Shown: in pieces, positions 1 to 9,153 of the stretch
How positions within the stretch are numbered: the first letter of the stretch is position 1
Layout of the letters: each line of letters begins with the position of its first letter
From: Sulfurospirillum diekertiae
GTDB lineage: Bacteria; Campylobacterota; Campylobacteria; Campylobacterales; Sulfurospirillaceae
Reading direction: 5' to 3'
DNA: 64,000 bases
NCBI RefSeq assembly: GCF_002162315.1
Contig: NZ_CP021416.1
Coordinates: 372,001-436,000 of the forward strand
Made by a program: the position numbers and the translations under genes
Notes under the pieces: model-generated
The model's database searches: none
What the model saw: only the letters and a program-made list of their open reading frames with translations
What the model was told of the DNA's origin: nothing

Positions 1-45
1 ATTGATTTGGTAAAGTAACATTACTAAAAATTAGGATGATAATCT

Positions 46-1530
46 ATGTCTGTACTTTGGGACGCTTTAACAAATGTTGATAATCTTACAATTGCTTTAC
101 TTCTTTTATCGCTAGGAATTGCTCTCTTTTATGAAATGATTAATGGTTTTCACGATACTGCCAATGCCGTCGCGATGATTATCTACACGCACTCTATGAA
201 AGCACGCGACTCGGTCATTATGTCAGGTGTCATGAATTTTTTAGGTGTTTTGATGGGTGGAATTGGCGTTGCTTATGCCATTGTTCATCTGCTCCCTGTC
301 GATATTATGGTCGCAACTAATAAAAATGCTTCCTTAGCAATGGTCTACGCACTTCTTATTTCTGCTGTTATATGGAATTTAGGAACATGGTATTTTGCCC
401 TCCCTGTTTCAAGCTCGCACTCACTCATTGGTTCTATCATTGGCGTCAGCGCAACGTTTGGTGTTTTAAACGGATTTGATATTTCCCAAAGTGTTAACTG
501 GAAAGTCGTTTACGGGGTGCTTGCTGGCTTAGCCATTTCTCCTGTTATTGGCTTTGGTATTGCATTTTTTATGATGCGGTTGGCTCGAAAATATATTGAT
601 AGCCCCAAATTATTTAAATCACCGACACAAGAAGAAAAGCGTAAACATCCTAATTTTTGGGCACGTATGGGTATTATTGCCACAGGTGCGGGGGTTAGTT
701 TTGCGCATGGATCAAATGATGGTCAAAAGGGTATTGGTCTTATTATGATTATTCTCATTGGTATTTTGCCTAATTATTATGCCCTCAATATGAACTCACA
801 TCAGTATAAAATAACTCAAACAAAAGATTCCGCTAACAATTTAGCAAGATTTTATGCCGATAATAACGAAACGTTAGTTCAAATGGTGAGTGAAAAAAGG
901 CTTACAAGTGCCCTTAAAACAAAAAATACCATTGCAGAGTGTAACGTTGATCAAGTCGGCATATCGGCATCTTTGGTTGCTCAAAAGCTCAATAATTTGA
1001 AATCCTATGAAGATCTTGCAGCAGAGGATATTTGGAGTGTTCGCACCACGATTTTATGCTCCGATAATTTCTTTGCTCAAGCCGAAAAAATATACCTTAT
1101 TGGGGACAAAGACAAGTCAGACTACATTGCTACTCAGAGAAAAGCGCTTGTTTCACCTATAGAGTATGCGCCTACGTGGGTTATTATGGCTGTTGCTCTT
1201 GCGATTGGTATTGGTACGATGATAGGGTATAAAAGAATTGTTGAAACTATTGGTGAAAAAATTGGTGCTAAGCCGATTAACTATATGCAAGGAACGATTT
1301 CTCAATTGACAACAATGGTCACCATTTTATTGGCTAACTTTGTACATGCTCCTGTAAGCACCACGCATATTCTCTCCAGTGCCGTAACGGGTTCAATGGT
1401 CGCAGAACCCGATGGTGGTATCCAAAGAAGTACGGTGAAGATGATTGTTCTTTCATGGATTTTTACGTTACCCGTTACCGCAGTGCTTGGCTCAGCAATT
1501 TACATGCTTTTGAACTTTTTAATGAAGTAA
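46..1530 (+). CDS. pit: PiT-family inorganic phosphate transporter
   Basis: Cation-coupled low-affinity phosphate permease of the inner membrane, 494 residues. The family signature appears twice: NGFHDTANAVA at about residues 33-43 and FAHGSNDGQKGIG at about 219-231. A third conserved stretch, NFVHAPVSTTHILSS, lies near the C-terminus. Hydrophobic helices flank a hydrophilic insertion of roughly 120 residues (about 245-375), as in PitA-type members. The ATG is preceded by AGGATGAT. No PhoU-like partner is adjacent. The next gene begins about 100 bases downstream with its own -10 element, so the two are probably separate units. The phosphoketolase two genes downstream consumes free phosphate, but a functional tie is only inference. 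Confidence 0.93.
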   Translation: MSVLWDALTNVDNLTIALLLLSLGIALFYEMINGFHDTANAVAMIIYTHSMKARDSVIMSGVMNFLGVLMGGIGVAYAIVHLLPVDIMVATNKNASLAMVYALLISAVIWNLGTWYFALPVSSSHSLIGSIIGVSATFGVLNGFDISQSVNWKVVYGVLAGLAISPVIGFGIAFFMMRLARKYIDSPKLFKSPTQEEKRKHPNFWARMGIIATGAGVSFAHGSNDGQKGIGLIMIILIGILPNYYALNMNSHQYKITQTKDSANNLARFYADNNETLVQMVSEKRLTSALKTKNTIAECNVDQVGISASLVAQKLNNLKSYEDLAAEDIWSVRTTILCSDNFFAQAEKIYLIGDKDKSDYIATQRKALVSPIEYAPTWVIMAVALAIGIGTMIGYKRIVETIGEKIGAKPINYMQGTISQLTTMVTILLANFVHAPVSTTHILSSAVTGSMVAEPDGGIQRSTVKMIVLSWIFTLPVTAVLGSAIYMLLNFLMK

Positions 1531-1600
1531 AAGGATTGTGAGTTAGAAAAGCTTTAATGGTTAAATGCTTATTTTTTAACACAGCCACTTTCACAAAGGA

Positions 1601-1609
1601 TGTTATAAT
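1601..1609 (+). promoter_or_regulatory. Extended -10 element before the dehydrogenase gene
   Basis: TGTTATAAT lies 25 bases before the ATG of the next gene. It matches an extended sigma70 -10 (TGnTATAAT). No good -35 hexamer is visible, which is usual in Campylobacterota promoters. Confidence 0.5.
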
Positions 1610-1633
1610 TTCGCATTATTTCAAAGGAAATGT

Positions 1634-2563
1634 ATGCGCGTAGGAATTATCGGAGCAGGTGGTGTTGGTGTTGAATTGATTAGCTATCTTTTGACATTGG
1701 GCAATATGAGTGAAATTGTTTTAGTCAATCGTAATAAAGACAAAGCTTGGGCAGAAGTAGAAGACTTCTCTTATGTTGAATCCTTTACCTATGCGCGCAA
1801 TACCCACTTACATCATGGTGATTACGCTGATTGTGCGGGATGTGATGTTGTCGTGATTACCGCAGGCGCAACTCTCAAAGGCAATCAAACCAGAGACGAA
1901 CTTCTAGGTGAAAATGCTAGCCTGATCAAAACCATCGTTCATGAATTACACACCTATGCTCCTAATGCTATTTTAATTATGGTGACCAATCCAGTAGATA
2001 TTCTCACCCATATTGCTTTTAAAGAGGGACTTTATCCACGTGAACGTCTTATCAGTGCAGGTACGCTAGTTGATACTGCACGTTTTATGAAAATTGTAAG
2101 TCAGAAAGTAGGCATTGATCCTAAAAATATTAATGGTTATGTTTTGGGTGAACATGGCAAAGGGAGTACCCTTCCATGGAGCATTTGCAATATTTGCGGT
2201 TTGGATGTCGATACATTTTGTGAACTCAATGGCTTACCATTGCTGGATAAAACACAGATTTACCAAGATGTCATTCATGCAGGATTTGAGATTTTTTATA
2301 AAAAAGGCAATACCAACCATAGCATTGCCGCCAGTGTTTTTCGCATCATCCGCGCCATTTCCAACGATGAACATTCCGTGCTTCCACTAGGTGTTTACCT
2401 TGAGGGGGAGTATGGGCTGAGTGATGTTGTCCTCAATGTCCCCGTTGTCGTGACACGTGAAGGCGCGATTAAAATCCTTCATTACAAGCTGCTTCCGGAA
2501 GAGCTTGAAGCGTTACATGTAAGCGCACGCGTGATGCAAAAAATGGCGCGTGAGGTGCTCTAG
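1634..2563 (+). CDS. Lactate/malate dehydrogenase-family NAD-dependent 2-hydroxyacid dehydrogenase
   Basis: A 309-residue L-2-hydroxyacid dehydrogenase of the LDH/MDH fold, cytosolic. The N-terminal Rossmann motif GAGGVG is at residues 7-12. Catalytic residues are present: Asp147 and Arg150 (VDTAR), His174 in GEHG, and Arg87 on the mobile loop. The loop residue that separates LDH (Gln) from MDH (Arg) appears to be Leu81 in [11 protein letters not shown], so the substrate cannot be assigned and may be a bulkier 2-keto acid. The start follows AAAGGAA. The 3' end overlaps the convergent phosphoketolase gene by four bases, and one TTACATGTAA copy lies in the last 50 bases (read LHVS). Calling it ldh or mdh would be a guess. 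Confidence 0.85.
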   Translation: MRVGIIGAGGVGVELISYLLTLGNMSEIVLVNRNKDKAWAEVEDFSYVESFTYARNTHLHHGDYADCAGCDVVVITAGATLKGNQTRDELLGENASLIKTIVHELHTYAPNAILIMVTNPVDILTHIAFKEGLYPRERLISAGTLVDTARFMKIVSQKVGIDPKNINGYVLGEHGKGSTLPWSICNICGLDVDTFCELNGLPLLDKTQIYQDVIHAGFEIFYKKGNTNHSIAASVFRIIRAISNDEHSVLPLGVYLEGEYGLSDVVLNVPVVVTREGAIKILHYKLLPEELEALHVSARVMQKMAREVL

Positions 2564-4926
2564 CGCTCCCTCATCCACTTCCAGTTTAAAATCTCAGGCA
2601 TATCTTGCCCGTACGTTTCGATGTATGTTTGATGCTCTTTGAGTTTGGCACGCATTTTTGCTTTAATTGTCTCGGCAAAAGGCTTCATTTTAGGTACACG
2701 ATCCATTACATCCATGACCAGATGGAACCTATCCATATCGTTTAAAACGACCATATCAAAAGGTGTGGTGGTCGTTCCCTCTTCTTTATACCCTCTTACA
2801 TGTAAATGCTCATGATTGGCTCTTCTATATGCCAAACGGTGAATTAACCACGGATAGCCATGATAAGCAAAAATGACAGGCGTATCTTTTGGGAAGAGAC
2901 AATTAAATGCTTCATGACTTAACCCATGTTGATGTTCTTCATGAGGTTCAAGTGTCATTAAATCGACGACATTGATAAAACGAATTTTGAGTTCAGGTAC
3001 GAAATCGTTTAAAATACTTACCGCCGCTAAGGACTCTAGTGTTGGTACATCACCGCAACATGTCATCACCACATCCGGCACATTGTCTGCATCATTACTT
3101 GCCCATTTCCAAATGCCAATCCCTTGTTCACAATGGCTCATTGCCTCTTCCATCCCAAGCCACTGAAGCTCAGGTTGTTTGCCTGCGACGATGACGTTAA
3201 TGGCGTTGAGGCTTTTGAGGCATTGTGAGCCCACCCACAACAGTGTGTTCGCATCGGGTGGAAAATAGACATTGACAATGTGTGCTTTTTTATTGACAAC
3301 GACATCGATGAATCCTGGGTCTTGGTGTGAAAAACCGTTATGATCTTGCCTCCAAACATGCGAGGTCAGAAGATAGTTGAGCGATGCAATAGGTTTGCGC
3401 CAAGGGATTTCACGGCTGGTCACCTTCAACCATTTAGCATGTTGGTTAAACATGGAGTCGATGATGTGGATAAATGCCTCATAACATGAGAAAAAGCCAT
3501 GACGTCCCGTCAGCAAATAACCCTCAAGCCAGCCTTGGCAGGTGTGTTCGGAGAGAATTTCCATAACCCGTCCATCTTGGCTTAGATGATCATCTGTGTC
3601 ATACTGCTCTGCCATCCAGACACGATTGGTTACTTCAAAGAGCGCTCCAAGACGATTAGACGCAGTTTCATCAGGTCCAAAGACACGAAAGTTGTGCATA
3701 TTGTAGCGCATCACGTCGCGTAAGAAACCGCCTAAAACACGCGTCGATTCGGCAATGCTCTGCCCATGATGGGACACATCCACTGCATAGGTTTTAAAAT
3801 CAGGCAAATGCAAAGGTTGTAGAAGTGCTCCGCCATTGGTATGAGGGTTAGCCCCCATACGTTTCGTGCCCTTGGGTGCAAGTGAAGCGAGTATAGGGAT
3901 GAGTTTTCCTTTGGCATCAAAAAGTTCTTCAGGCTTATAACTTTTCATCCAATTTTCAAGAATACTGATGTGCTCAGGTTTTTTATCAAGTTCTGAGAGT
4001 GGCACTTGGTGTGAACGCCATGATCCTTCAGTTTTGAGCCCATCGACCTCTTTAGGGCCGCTCCAGCCTTTAGGACTTCGTAGAATAATCATCGGCCAAC
4101 GAGGGCGTTCTGTATTTCCTTCACTTCTTGCTTTATGCCAAATGGTTTTAATTTTGGAGATGATGTCATCCATCGTTTCTGCCATTTTTTGATGCATTGC
4201 CATCGGCTCATCGCCTTCAACAAAATAAGGTTCATAGCCGTAGCCGAGGAAGAGTTTTTCAAGCTCATCGTGCGAAATGCGTGCAAGCACGGTTGGATTG
4301 GCGATTTTATAGCCGTTGAGGTGGAGAATGGGAAGCACGACACCATCACGTTTGGGGTCTAAAAATTTATTGGAGTGCCATGCCGTAGCCAGAGGCCCTG
4401 TTTCAGCTTCACCATCGCCTACCACGCAACAGGCGATTAGGTCTGGATTGTCGAACACCGCTCCATAAGCATGGGAAAGGGCGTAACCGAGTTCACCTCC
4501 TTCATGAATGGAACCGGGTGTTTCAGGTGCAGTGTGACTCGGGATGCCTCCGGGAAAAGAGAACTGTTTAAAGAGCTTTTGAAGTCCTTTCTCATCTTGT
4601 GAAATATCAGGATAAATTTCGCTGTACGTTCCTTCTAAATAAGTGTTAGCAACGACAGCTGGACCTCCATGTCCAGGACCTGCGATAAAAAGCATGTTGA
4701 GATCATTTTTAGTGATCATACGGTTCATGTGAACATAGATAAAATTAAGCCCCGGTGTTGTTCCCCAGTGTCCCAGTAAGCGCGGTTTTATATGTTTTAA
4801 TGTCAGAGGTTCTTTCAAAAGTGGGTTATCAAGCAAATAAATCTGTCCAACGGAAAGATAATTAGCTGCACGCCAATAGGCATGAATCTGCGTAAGTTCT
4901 TCTGATAAAAGTGGTTGATCTTTCAT
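2560..4926 (-). CDS. xfp: Xylulose-5-phosphate/fructose-6-phosphate phosphoketolase
   Basis: Thiamine-diphosphate enzyme that splits xylulose-5-P or fructose-6-P with phosphate to give acetyl-phosphate plus glyceraldehyde-3-P or erythrose-4-P. It has 788 residues, the normal family length. Visible motifs are [17 protein letters not shown] (about 170-178, ThDP/Mg binding), [12 protein letters not shown] and the [10 protein letters not shown] segment. The start chosen is the ATG at 4926 (MKDQPLL), which sits five bases after AAAGGAG; an in-frame ATG 27 bases upstream lacks a comparable ribosome site. Acetyl-phosphate output would give ATP through acetate kinase, which is not in this window. Palindrome copies lie inside it (2796) and about 70 bases upstream (4994). 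Confidence 0.96.
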   Translation of the reverse strand: MKDQPLLSEELTQIHAYWRAANYLSVGQIYLLDNPLLKEPLTLKHIKPRLLGHWGTTPGLNFIYVHMNRMITKNDLNMLFIAGPGHGGPAVVANTYLEGTYSEIYPDISQDEKGLQKLFKQFSFPGGIPSHTAPETPGSIHEGGELGYALSHAYGAVFDNPDLIACCVVGDGEAETGPLATAWHSNKFLDPKRDGVVLPILHLNGYKIANPTVLARISHDELEKLFLGYGYEPYFVEGDEPMAMHQKMAETMDDIISKIKTIWHKARSEGNTERPRWPMIILRSPKGWSGPKEVDGLKTEGSWRSHQVPLSELDKKPEHISILENWMKSYKPEELFDAKGKLIPILASLAPKGTKRMGANPHTNGGALLQPLHLPDFKTYAVDVSHHGQSIAESTRVLGGFLRDVMRYNMHNFRVFGPDETASNRLGALFEVTNRVWMAEQYDTDDHLSQDGRVMEILSEHTCQGWLEGYLLTGRHGFFSCYEAFIHIIDSMFNQHAKWLKVTSREIPWRKPIASLNYLLTSHVWRQDHNGFSHQDPGFIDVVVNKKAHIVNVYFPPDANTLLWVGSQCLKSLNAINVIVAGKQPELQWLGMEEAMSHCEQGIGIWKWASNDADNVPDVVMTCCGDVPTLESLAAVSILNDFVPELKIRFINVVDLMTLEPHEEHQHGLSHEAFNCLFPKDTPVIFAYHGYPWLIHRLAYRRANHEHLHVRGYKEEGTTTTPFDMVVLNDMDRFHLVMDVMDRVPKMKPFAETIKAKMRAKLKEHQTYIETYGQDMPEILNWKWMRER

Positions 4927-4993
4927 AACAACTCCTTTAGGATGAGTCATCATTATGCTACTTCAATTTTACTTAAAAACATACGCATTATAG

Positions 4994-5068
4994 TTTACAT
5001 GTAAAGATTAAAAAAGCATTTCATGTTTTCTAAACTATGCTACAATTTGCGCTTAATTTACATGTAAA
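4994..5068. repeat. Two intergenic copies of the iterated palindrome TTTACATGTAAA
   Basis: Perfect 12-bp palindromes at 4994-5005 and 5057-5068 lie between divergent xfp and the next gene. All TTACATGTAA cores seen in the window start at: 2513, 2796, 4995, 5058, 6777, 10888, 11806, 12229, 16458, 18682, 20719, 21397, 22556, 25172, 27232, 30153, 30198, 31679, 33842, 36776, 44103, 47039, 49406, 51466, 51897, 52165, 52821, 53493, 57635, 61626 and 61645. About 20 of them extend to the full 12-mer. Function unknown. Confidence 0.9.
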
Positions 5069-5077
5069 AGGCTGAAT

Positions 5078-5992
5078 ATGGGAATTAGCATTAAAAAGCT
5101 TGAAGCATTGGTCGATGATGTTGTTTTACCATTTGAGAAATTTATTATTGAAGATACAAGGTTAGCTCGCTATTTATCTGATCCAGATGTTGCAAAAGTT
5201 CATAATTTGGCTGTTGCAAAACTCACGGTTTACATTTATTCGAATCTTAAACGTGCGCATGGTTTGATCCAAGAAGGGGCACAAAAACATAAGCTCAAAG
5301 AGATTCCTCTTGAAAACCTCAGAGAGTTTTATTCGCTTTATTTTGTACTTTGTCGTGAGTGGAATCAAAAGCATTTTGAAGAAGAAGACCGTTTTGGAAA
5401 GAACTTGGAGATTATAGAGCAGTTTGTGTATGACTCTTTTGCGAAGGAAAATGAGAGCAAAGAAGAGTTCTTTATCTATGATTCACCCGCAATCTCACAA
5501 GATATAGCCAAAATGCACTATAAAGATGATGCTAAAATTAGTGCCGTGAATTTTTGTGCGGAAGGTAGCATTGACGAGCTCGATATTCAAGATATTTTAG
5601 AAAGCTGTGATGAACTTGCCGAAGTAGTACAAGACTATAACATCGCGTATGATGAAGCCTATTTTTTAGGTGTTAAAGAGCGCTTAGATTCGTACGCAAC
5701 CGTTTTGGAGAAGAATTTGGAATTTCGAGATTTAGGTTATAGCATAGCAAAGCTCTCTTTATCGCTGGAAGAACATCTGGAAACTTTAGCCAATCATGCC
5801 AATAAAAAGAAAATTTTAGTCATTTTAAATGCCATTGCTGAAGATTTAATTGGTTGGACAAATGCTATTTTAAAAGAAAAAACAGCAATCGATATTCACT
5901 ATTTAGATGCGTCACTTTTCTCAAGCATTATTCAGTTTGAAATGATGCTTGCACCTGTTGTTGAAGAGGAAGATTCATTAGAATTTTTCTAA
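5078..5992 (+). CDS. Conserved-looking hypothetical cytosolic protein
   Basis: A 304-residue acidic, mostly helical protein that I do not recognise. It has no signal peptide, no membrane segment and no cysteine or histidine cluster suggesting a metal site. Stretches such as YSLYFVLCREWNQKHFEEEDRFG and the Glu/Asp-rich C-terminus resemble helical-bundle proteins, but no family can be named. The ATG follows AAAAGGCTGAAT, and a TTTACATGTAAA palindrome ends ten bases before the start, so any promoter overlaps the palindrome. The frameshifted amidinohydrolase follows 31 bases later on the same strand, which suggests co-transcription. Confidence 0.7.
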   Translation: MGISIKKLEALVDDVVLPFEKFIIEDTRLARYLSDPDVAKVHNLAVAKLTVYIYSNLKRAHGLIQEGAQKHKLKEIPLENLREFYSLYFVLCREWNQKHFEEEDRFGKNLEIIEQFVYDSFAKENESKEEFFIYDSPAISQDIAKMHYKDDAKISAVNFCAEGSIDELDIQDILESCDELAEVVQDYNIAYDEAYFLGVKERLDSYATVLEKNLEFRDLGYSIAKLSLSLEEHLETLANHANKKKILVILNAIAEDLIGWTNAILKEKTAIDIHYLDASLFSSIIQFEMMLAPVVEEEDSLEFF

Positions 5993-6023
5993 TCTCGTGT
6001 ATGTTGTATCATAAGGATTTAAT

Positions 6024-6793
6024 ATGCTTTTAGCCATTACGCATCTGCCTTCGCCCAAGTTACAAGAGTGTGAGCTTACTTTTTTGGAAAGTGAAACGAT
6101 TGACATTGAAAAAGCCAAGGAACAACATAAAAATTATTGTTCTATGTTAGAGCGATGTGGTGCTAAAGTGATTGTTTTAGATGAAAATTTAGCATGTCCC
6201 GATAGTGTTTTTGTGGAAGATCCTATCATCGTCTTTGATGAGGTGGCGGTACTGACTTCTATGGGTGTGGAGTCACGTAGAGCGAGAGTACCTCGATGGG
6301 AAAAATCTTCTCTGCTTATCGTGACATAGAGCGAATCTCCTTACCTGCCAAAATAGAAGGCGGAGATGTCCTTAAAGTCGGCAAAAAAATATTTGTAGGT
6401 GAGTCTTCTCGTACCAATGTGGAGGGTATTCAAGCTCTTGCAGCCATCATAAAACCTTTTGGGTGTATGGTCATTCCTGTCAAAGTGACGGGGTGTTTAC
6501 ACCTTAAAACGGGAGTGACCGCATTGGATGATCAGACAATTTTGATTAACGCAAATTGGGTCGATGCCGACGCATTTGAGGGCTTTAGTAAAGTCGAGGT
6601 TCCCGATGATGAACCCTTCGGCGCGAACATTCTTAAAATCGGTGATATTGTGTGCATGAACGAAGCGTTCCCCAAGACCATGATGCTTGTAAAATCCTTA
6701 GGCTATAAAGTGGATTCAGTGAATATCAGTGAGTTTGTTAAAGCCGAAGCAGGGCTTACCTGCATGAGCGTTCCGTTTACATGTAAAGCATAG
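6024..6793 (+). pseudogene. DDAH-type dimethylarginine/arginine amidinohydrolase, single frameshift
   Basis: Two overlapping frames together give one protein of the dimethylargininase/arginine deiminase superfamily (guanidino hydrolase, about 256 residues). The first frame (6024-6329) carries CPDSVFVEDP. The second (from about 6300) carries RDIERISLPAKIEGGDVL, His in CLHLKTGVT, and the catalytic Cys in EAGLTCMSVPF. Adding one A to the A5 run at about 6300-6304 restores RWEKIFSAYRDIE, so the sequence lacks one base there. It may be a real mutation, a phase-type slip or a base-calling error. The gene ends in a TTTACATGTAAA palindrome read as FTCKA. Substrate (methylarginine, arginine or another guanidine) is not predictable. 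Confidence 0.8.
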
Positions 6794-6928
6794 AAAAGCA
6801 TTTTTTTCCTAAATCAATAAACAATAAATGCTCTTTTATATGAAAAAGAGCGCTTCTTATCTTGAAAAAAGTGAATAAGACTATAATAAAGCTCATCAGA
6901 GAGATTAGAAATGAGTAGGTGAAGGTCA

Positions 6929-9031
6929 ATGCAAAATCAACACCATTTCGATAAACGCGAACTAAAAATAATCGGCTTTTTATCGCTTCTATTTGTTATT
7001 TTTTTACTAGTTAATCATACACTTAACTATCGATTGCTTAAAGAAACTATCCATTCATATGAAAACAGTATTTTAATGCGCGTGAGTGGAAAACTGACCG
7101 ATTGGTTGGATGAGCGTTTTACACATATTGAAAAGGTAAAATACTTTTTAGAAAAATCTCCCATCTCCACTAAAGATGAATTACGATTTGCTTTAGAGCA
7201 AATCAAAGAAACGAGCCTTTTCCCCTACCTTGTAATTGGCATTGAGGATGGCTCTTTTATAACGTCAGAAGATAGATACACCATGGTTCCAACAGGGTAT
7301 GATCCTCGTATTCGCGAATGGTATCGTGATACACTTAAAATGCAAAAAACCAATGTGACACGGCCGTATGTAAGCTTGCGCGTTAACCAGCCAACGGTTT
7401 CGGTTTGCACACCTGTTCATATCTTTAATGGCGAAGGCGTTGTGTGCGGTGGACACCTTTTTGAGGTTATTCAGCAGTACATCTCCAGTTATGATCTTTT
7501 ATACGATAAAGCACTCTATTTGGTCGATGAAAACGGCATCGTACTTGCCAGTTCTAACCACCATAAAGATATTCCAAAATTTTTAAATGTAGAGACGATC
7601 AGCGATAATTTTTTGGTTTTAAAAATCCCACGGACCAATTGGAACCTCATTTTCGAAAAAAATCAAGCGATTTACAGTGAACGTCTTAACATACAACTGT
7701 TTATGAATCTTCTCATTTATGGAGGAAGCATCGCTTTGTATATTTTCCTTAACCTCTTTTGGCTCTCTAAAAACCGTAAAGTTGAAAATGAGCTTAGCAA
7801 ACAGAAAAACTATTTTCATGATTTTATGCAAAATCATACGAGTAGAGGACTTTTGATTTGTGATTCACATGCTAAAATTGTCTTTTGCAACCACACGTTT
7901 ATGAAACTTTTGAATCTTCAAGAGCCTATAGAAGAGCATAATTTTCATGATATTTTAGAAAATTTAGTCATATTTGAGAGCTCTGTCAAAACAGAAATAC
8001 GTCTTCTTATCGCACAAACACAAGAGAGTATGCAAGCAAAATACCTTAATATTGGCAATACTGAAAATGGGGCTGAGCAGCTTTTACTCACCTCTGCGCC
8101 CTTTGGTTCACATGAAAAAGAAAACAGTGGATTTTTACTTTATTTACAAGATACTACAGAAATGCAGTCGGTAGGTGATGAGCAAAAAACTTGCGGGGAT
8201 GTCGCGTTTAATGCTCATATTGAAAAATTACTTTTATTCATTGAAAAGAATGTGGATGATGAACGTTTGGATATTAACAAACTTGCTCACGTCTGTGGCT
8301 ACTCAAAGTACCATTTGCAACGAATTTTTAAAACCTACTGTGGTGAAAATATCGCTTCCTATTTAAGACGCTTGCGCATGGAAAAAAGTGCTTTTTTACT
8401 CAAATATTCCGAAGATAAAATCTCCGCTATTGCGACACGGTGTGGCTTTAGCTACAACCAGTCTTATATTAGAGCGTTTGAGAAAGCATATGCGCTCTCT
8501 CCTAGCGATTTTAGAGATCATCACATTACCGATATACACACTTCATTGGTGTTTGAACGTCATGAATATGAGCTTGTTGAGCTCTCTTCCATGAAAATGC
8601 TTCACATATATAACACGATGAGTGATAAAGCGCTTTCTAATGTGGAAGATTTGTTTGAAAATTGTCGCGATTTGGCCAAAAATGAGTTCCCTTTAGTGGG
8701 GATTTATATGAATGATCCCAAACTAAGCCTTGCAGAAGTTGACAGTGTTATGCCTTATGCTTTTGGAGTTATTTTAGATGAGGCGCAACCTCAAAATAAG
8801 AAAAATTTTCCCATCAAAGAGTTTGAAGCGGGAAAATATGCCAAGATACATTTTGATCCTTCTAAAAATGACTTGGATGAATTTATTCAAAAAATTTACA
8901 CTACCTTTTATAAAGCCAATACTTATGAGGCAACCATCATGCCGATCTTACAATTTCACCATACTTCACGCCAAAGTTATCTTGAAGACTTCGCGCAGAG
9001 CAGTGATTTTTTCATTTTTATTACCTCGTAA
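6929..9031 (+). CDS. Membrane-anchored Cache-PAS-AraC-GyrI-like one-component regulator
   Basis: A 700-residue transcription regulator with an unusual layered build. It has a transmembrane helix at about 14-31, a periplasmic dCache sensor (about 35-245, with GYDPRIREWYRD typical of Cache_1) and a second helix at about 257-280. These are followed by a PAS-like domain (about 290-410), an AraC/XylS double helix-turn-helix (about 425-530) and a C-terminal GyrI/Rob-like small-molecule domain (about 540-700). It should sense a periplasmic ligand and bind DNA while in the membrane. A TATAAT at 6882-6887 may be its promoter. The fccABC-like reductase operon starts 122 bases downstream on the same strand and is the obvious target. 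The target and ligand are inference; the domain order is read from sequence. Confidence 0.85.
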   Translation: MQNQHHFDKRELKIIGFLSLLFVIFLLVNHTLNYRLLKETIHSYENSILMRVSGKLTDWLDERFTHIEKVKYFLEKSPISTKDELRFALEQIKETSLFPYLVIGIEDGSFITSEDRYTMVPTGYDPRIREWYRDTLKMQKTNVTRPYVSLRVNQPTVSVCTPVHIFNGEGVVCGGHLFEVIQQYISSYDLLYDKALYLVDENGIVLASSNHHKDIPKFLNVETISDNFLVLKIPRTNWNLIFEKNQAIYSERLNIQLFMNLLIYGGSIALYIFLNLFWLSKNRKVENELSKQKNYFHDFMQNHTSRGLLICDSHAKIVFCNHTFMKLLNLQEPIEEHNFHDILENLVIFESSVKTEIRLLIAQTQESMQAKYLNIGNTENGAEQLLLTSAPFGSHEKENSGFLLYLQDTTEMQSVGDEQKTCGDVAFNAHIEKLLLFIEKNVDDERLDINKLAHVCGYSKYHLQRIFKTYCGENIASYLRRLRMEKSAFLLKYSEDKISAIATRCGFSYNQSYIRAFEKAYALSPSDFRDHHITDIHTSLVFERHEYELVELSSMKMLHIYNTMSDKALSNVEDLFENCRDLAKNEFPLVGIYMNDPKLSLAEVDSVMPYAFGVILDEAQPQNKKNFPIKEFEAGKYAKIHFDPSKNDLDEFIQKIYTTFYKANTYEATIMPILQFHHTSRQSYLEDFAQSSDFFIFITS

Positions 9032-9085
9032 AATCCTTCTCTTTCTCTGCTTTTTTCTCTCAATAAGCACTTTTTGTTCATTTTT

Positions 9086-9119
9086 TTTGGTTTGAATTGT
9101 CCTAATCTTTGGTTTGGAA
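9086..9119 (+). promoter_or_regulatory. Direct repeat TTTGGTTTG, candidate AraC-type operator
   Basis: TTTGGTTTGAA (9086-9096) and TTTGGTTTGGAA (9108-9119) are spaced 22 bases apart, two helical turns on the same face, in the gap between the AraC-type regulator and the flavoprotein gene. AraC-family proteins bind such direct repeats. A possible -10 (TTATAC) follows at about 9132. Confidence 0.5.
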
Positions 9120-9153
9120 CGCATTACGTTCTTATACAAAGAGGAGGTCTAAC

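Noticed and set aside
6290-6310. Programmed -1 frameshift in the DDAH gene
   Set aside because: The run GGGAAAAA is not a canonical slippery heptamer in the zero frame and no downstream stem-loop is evident; a missing base is simpler.
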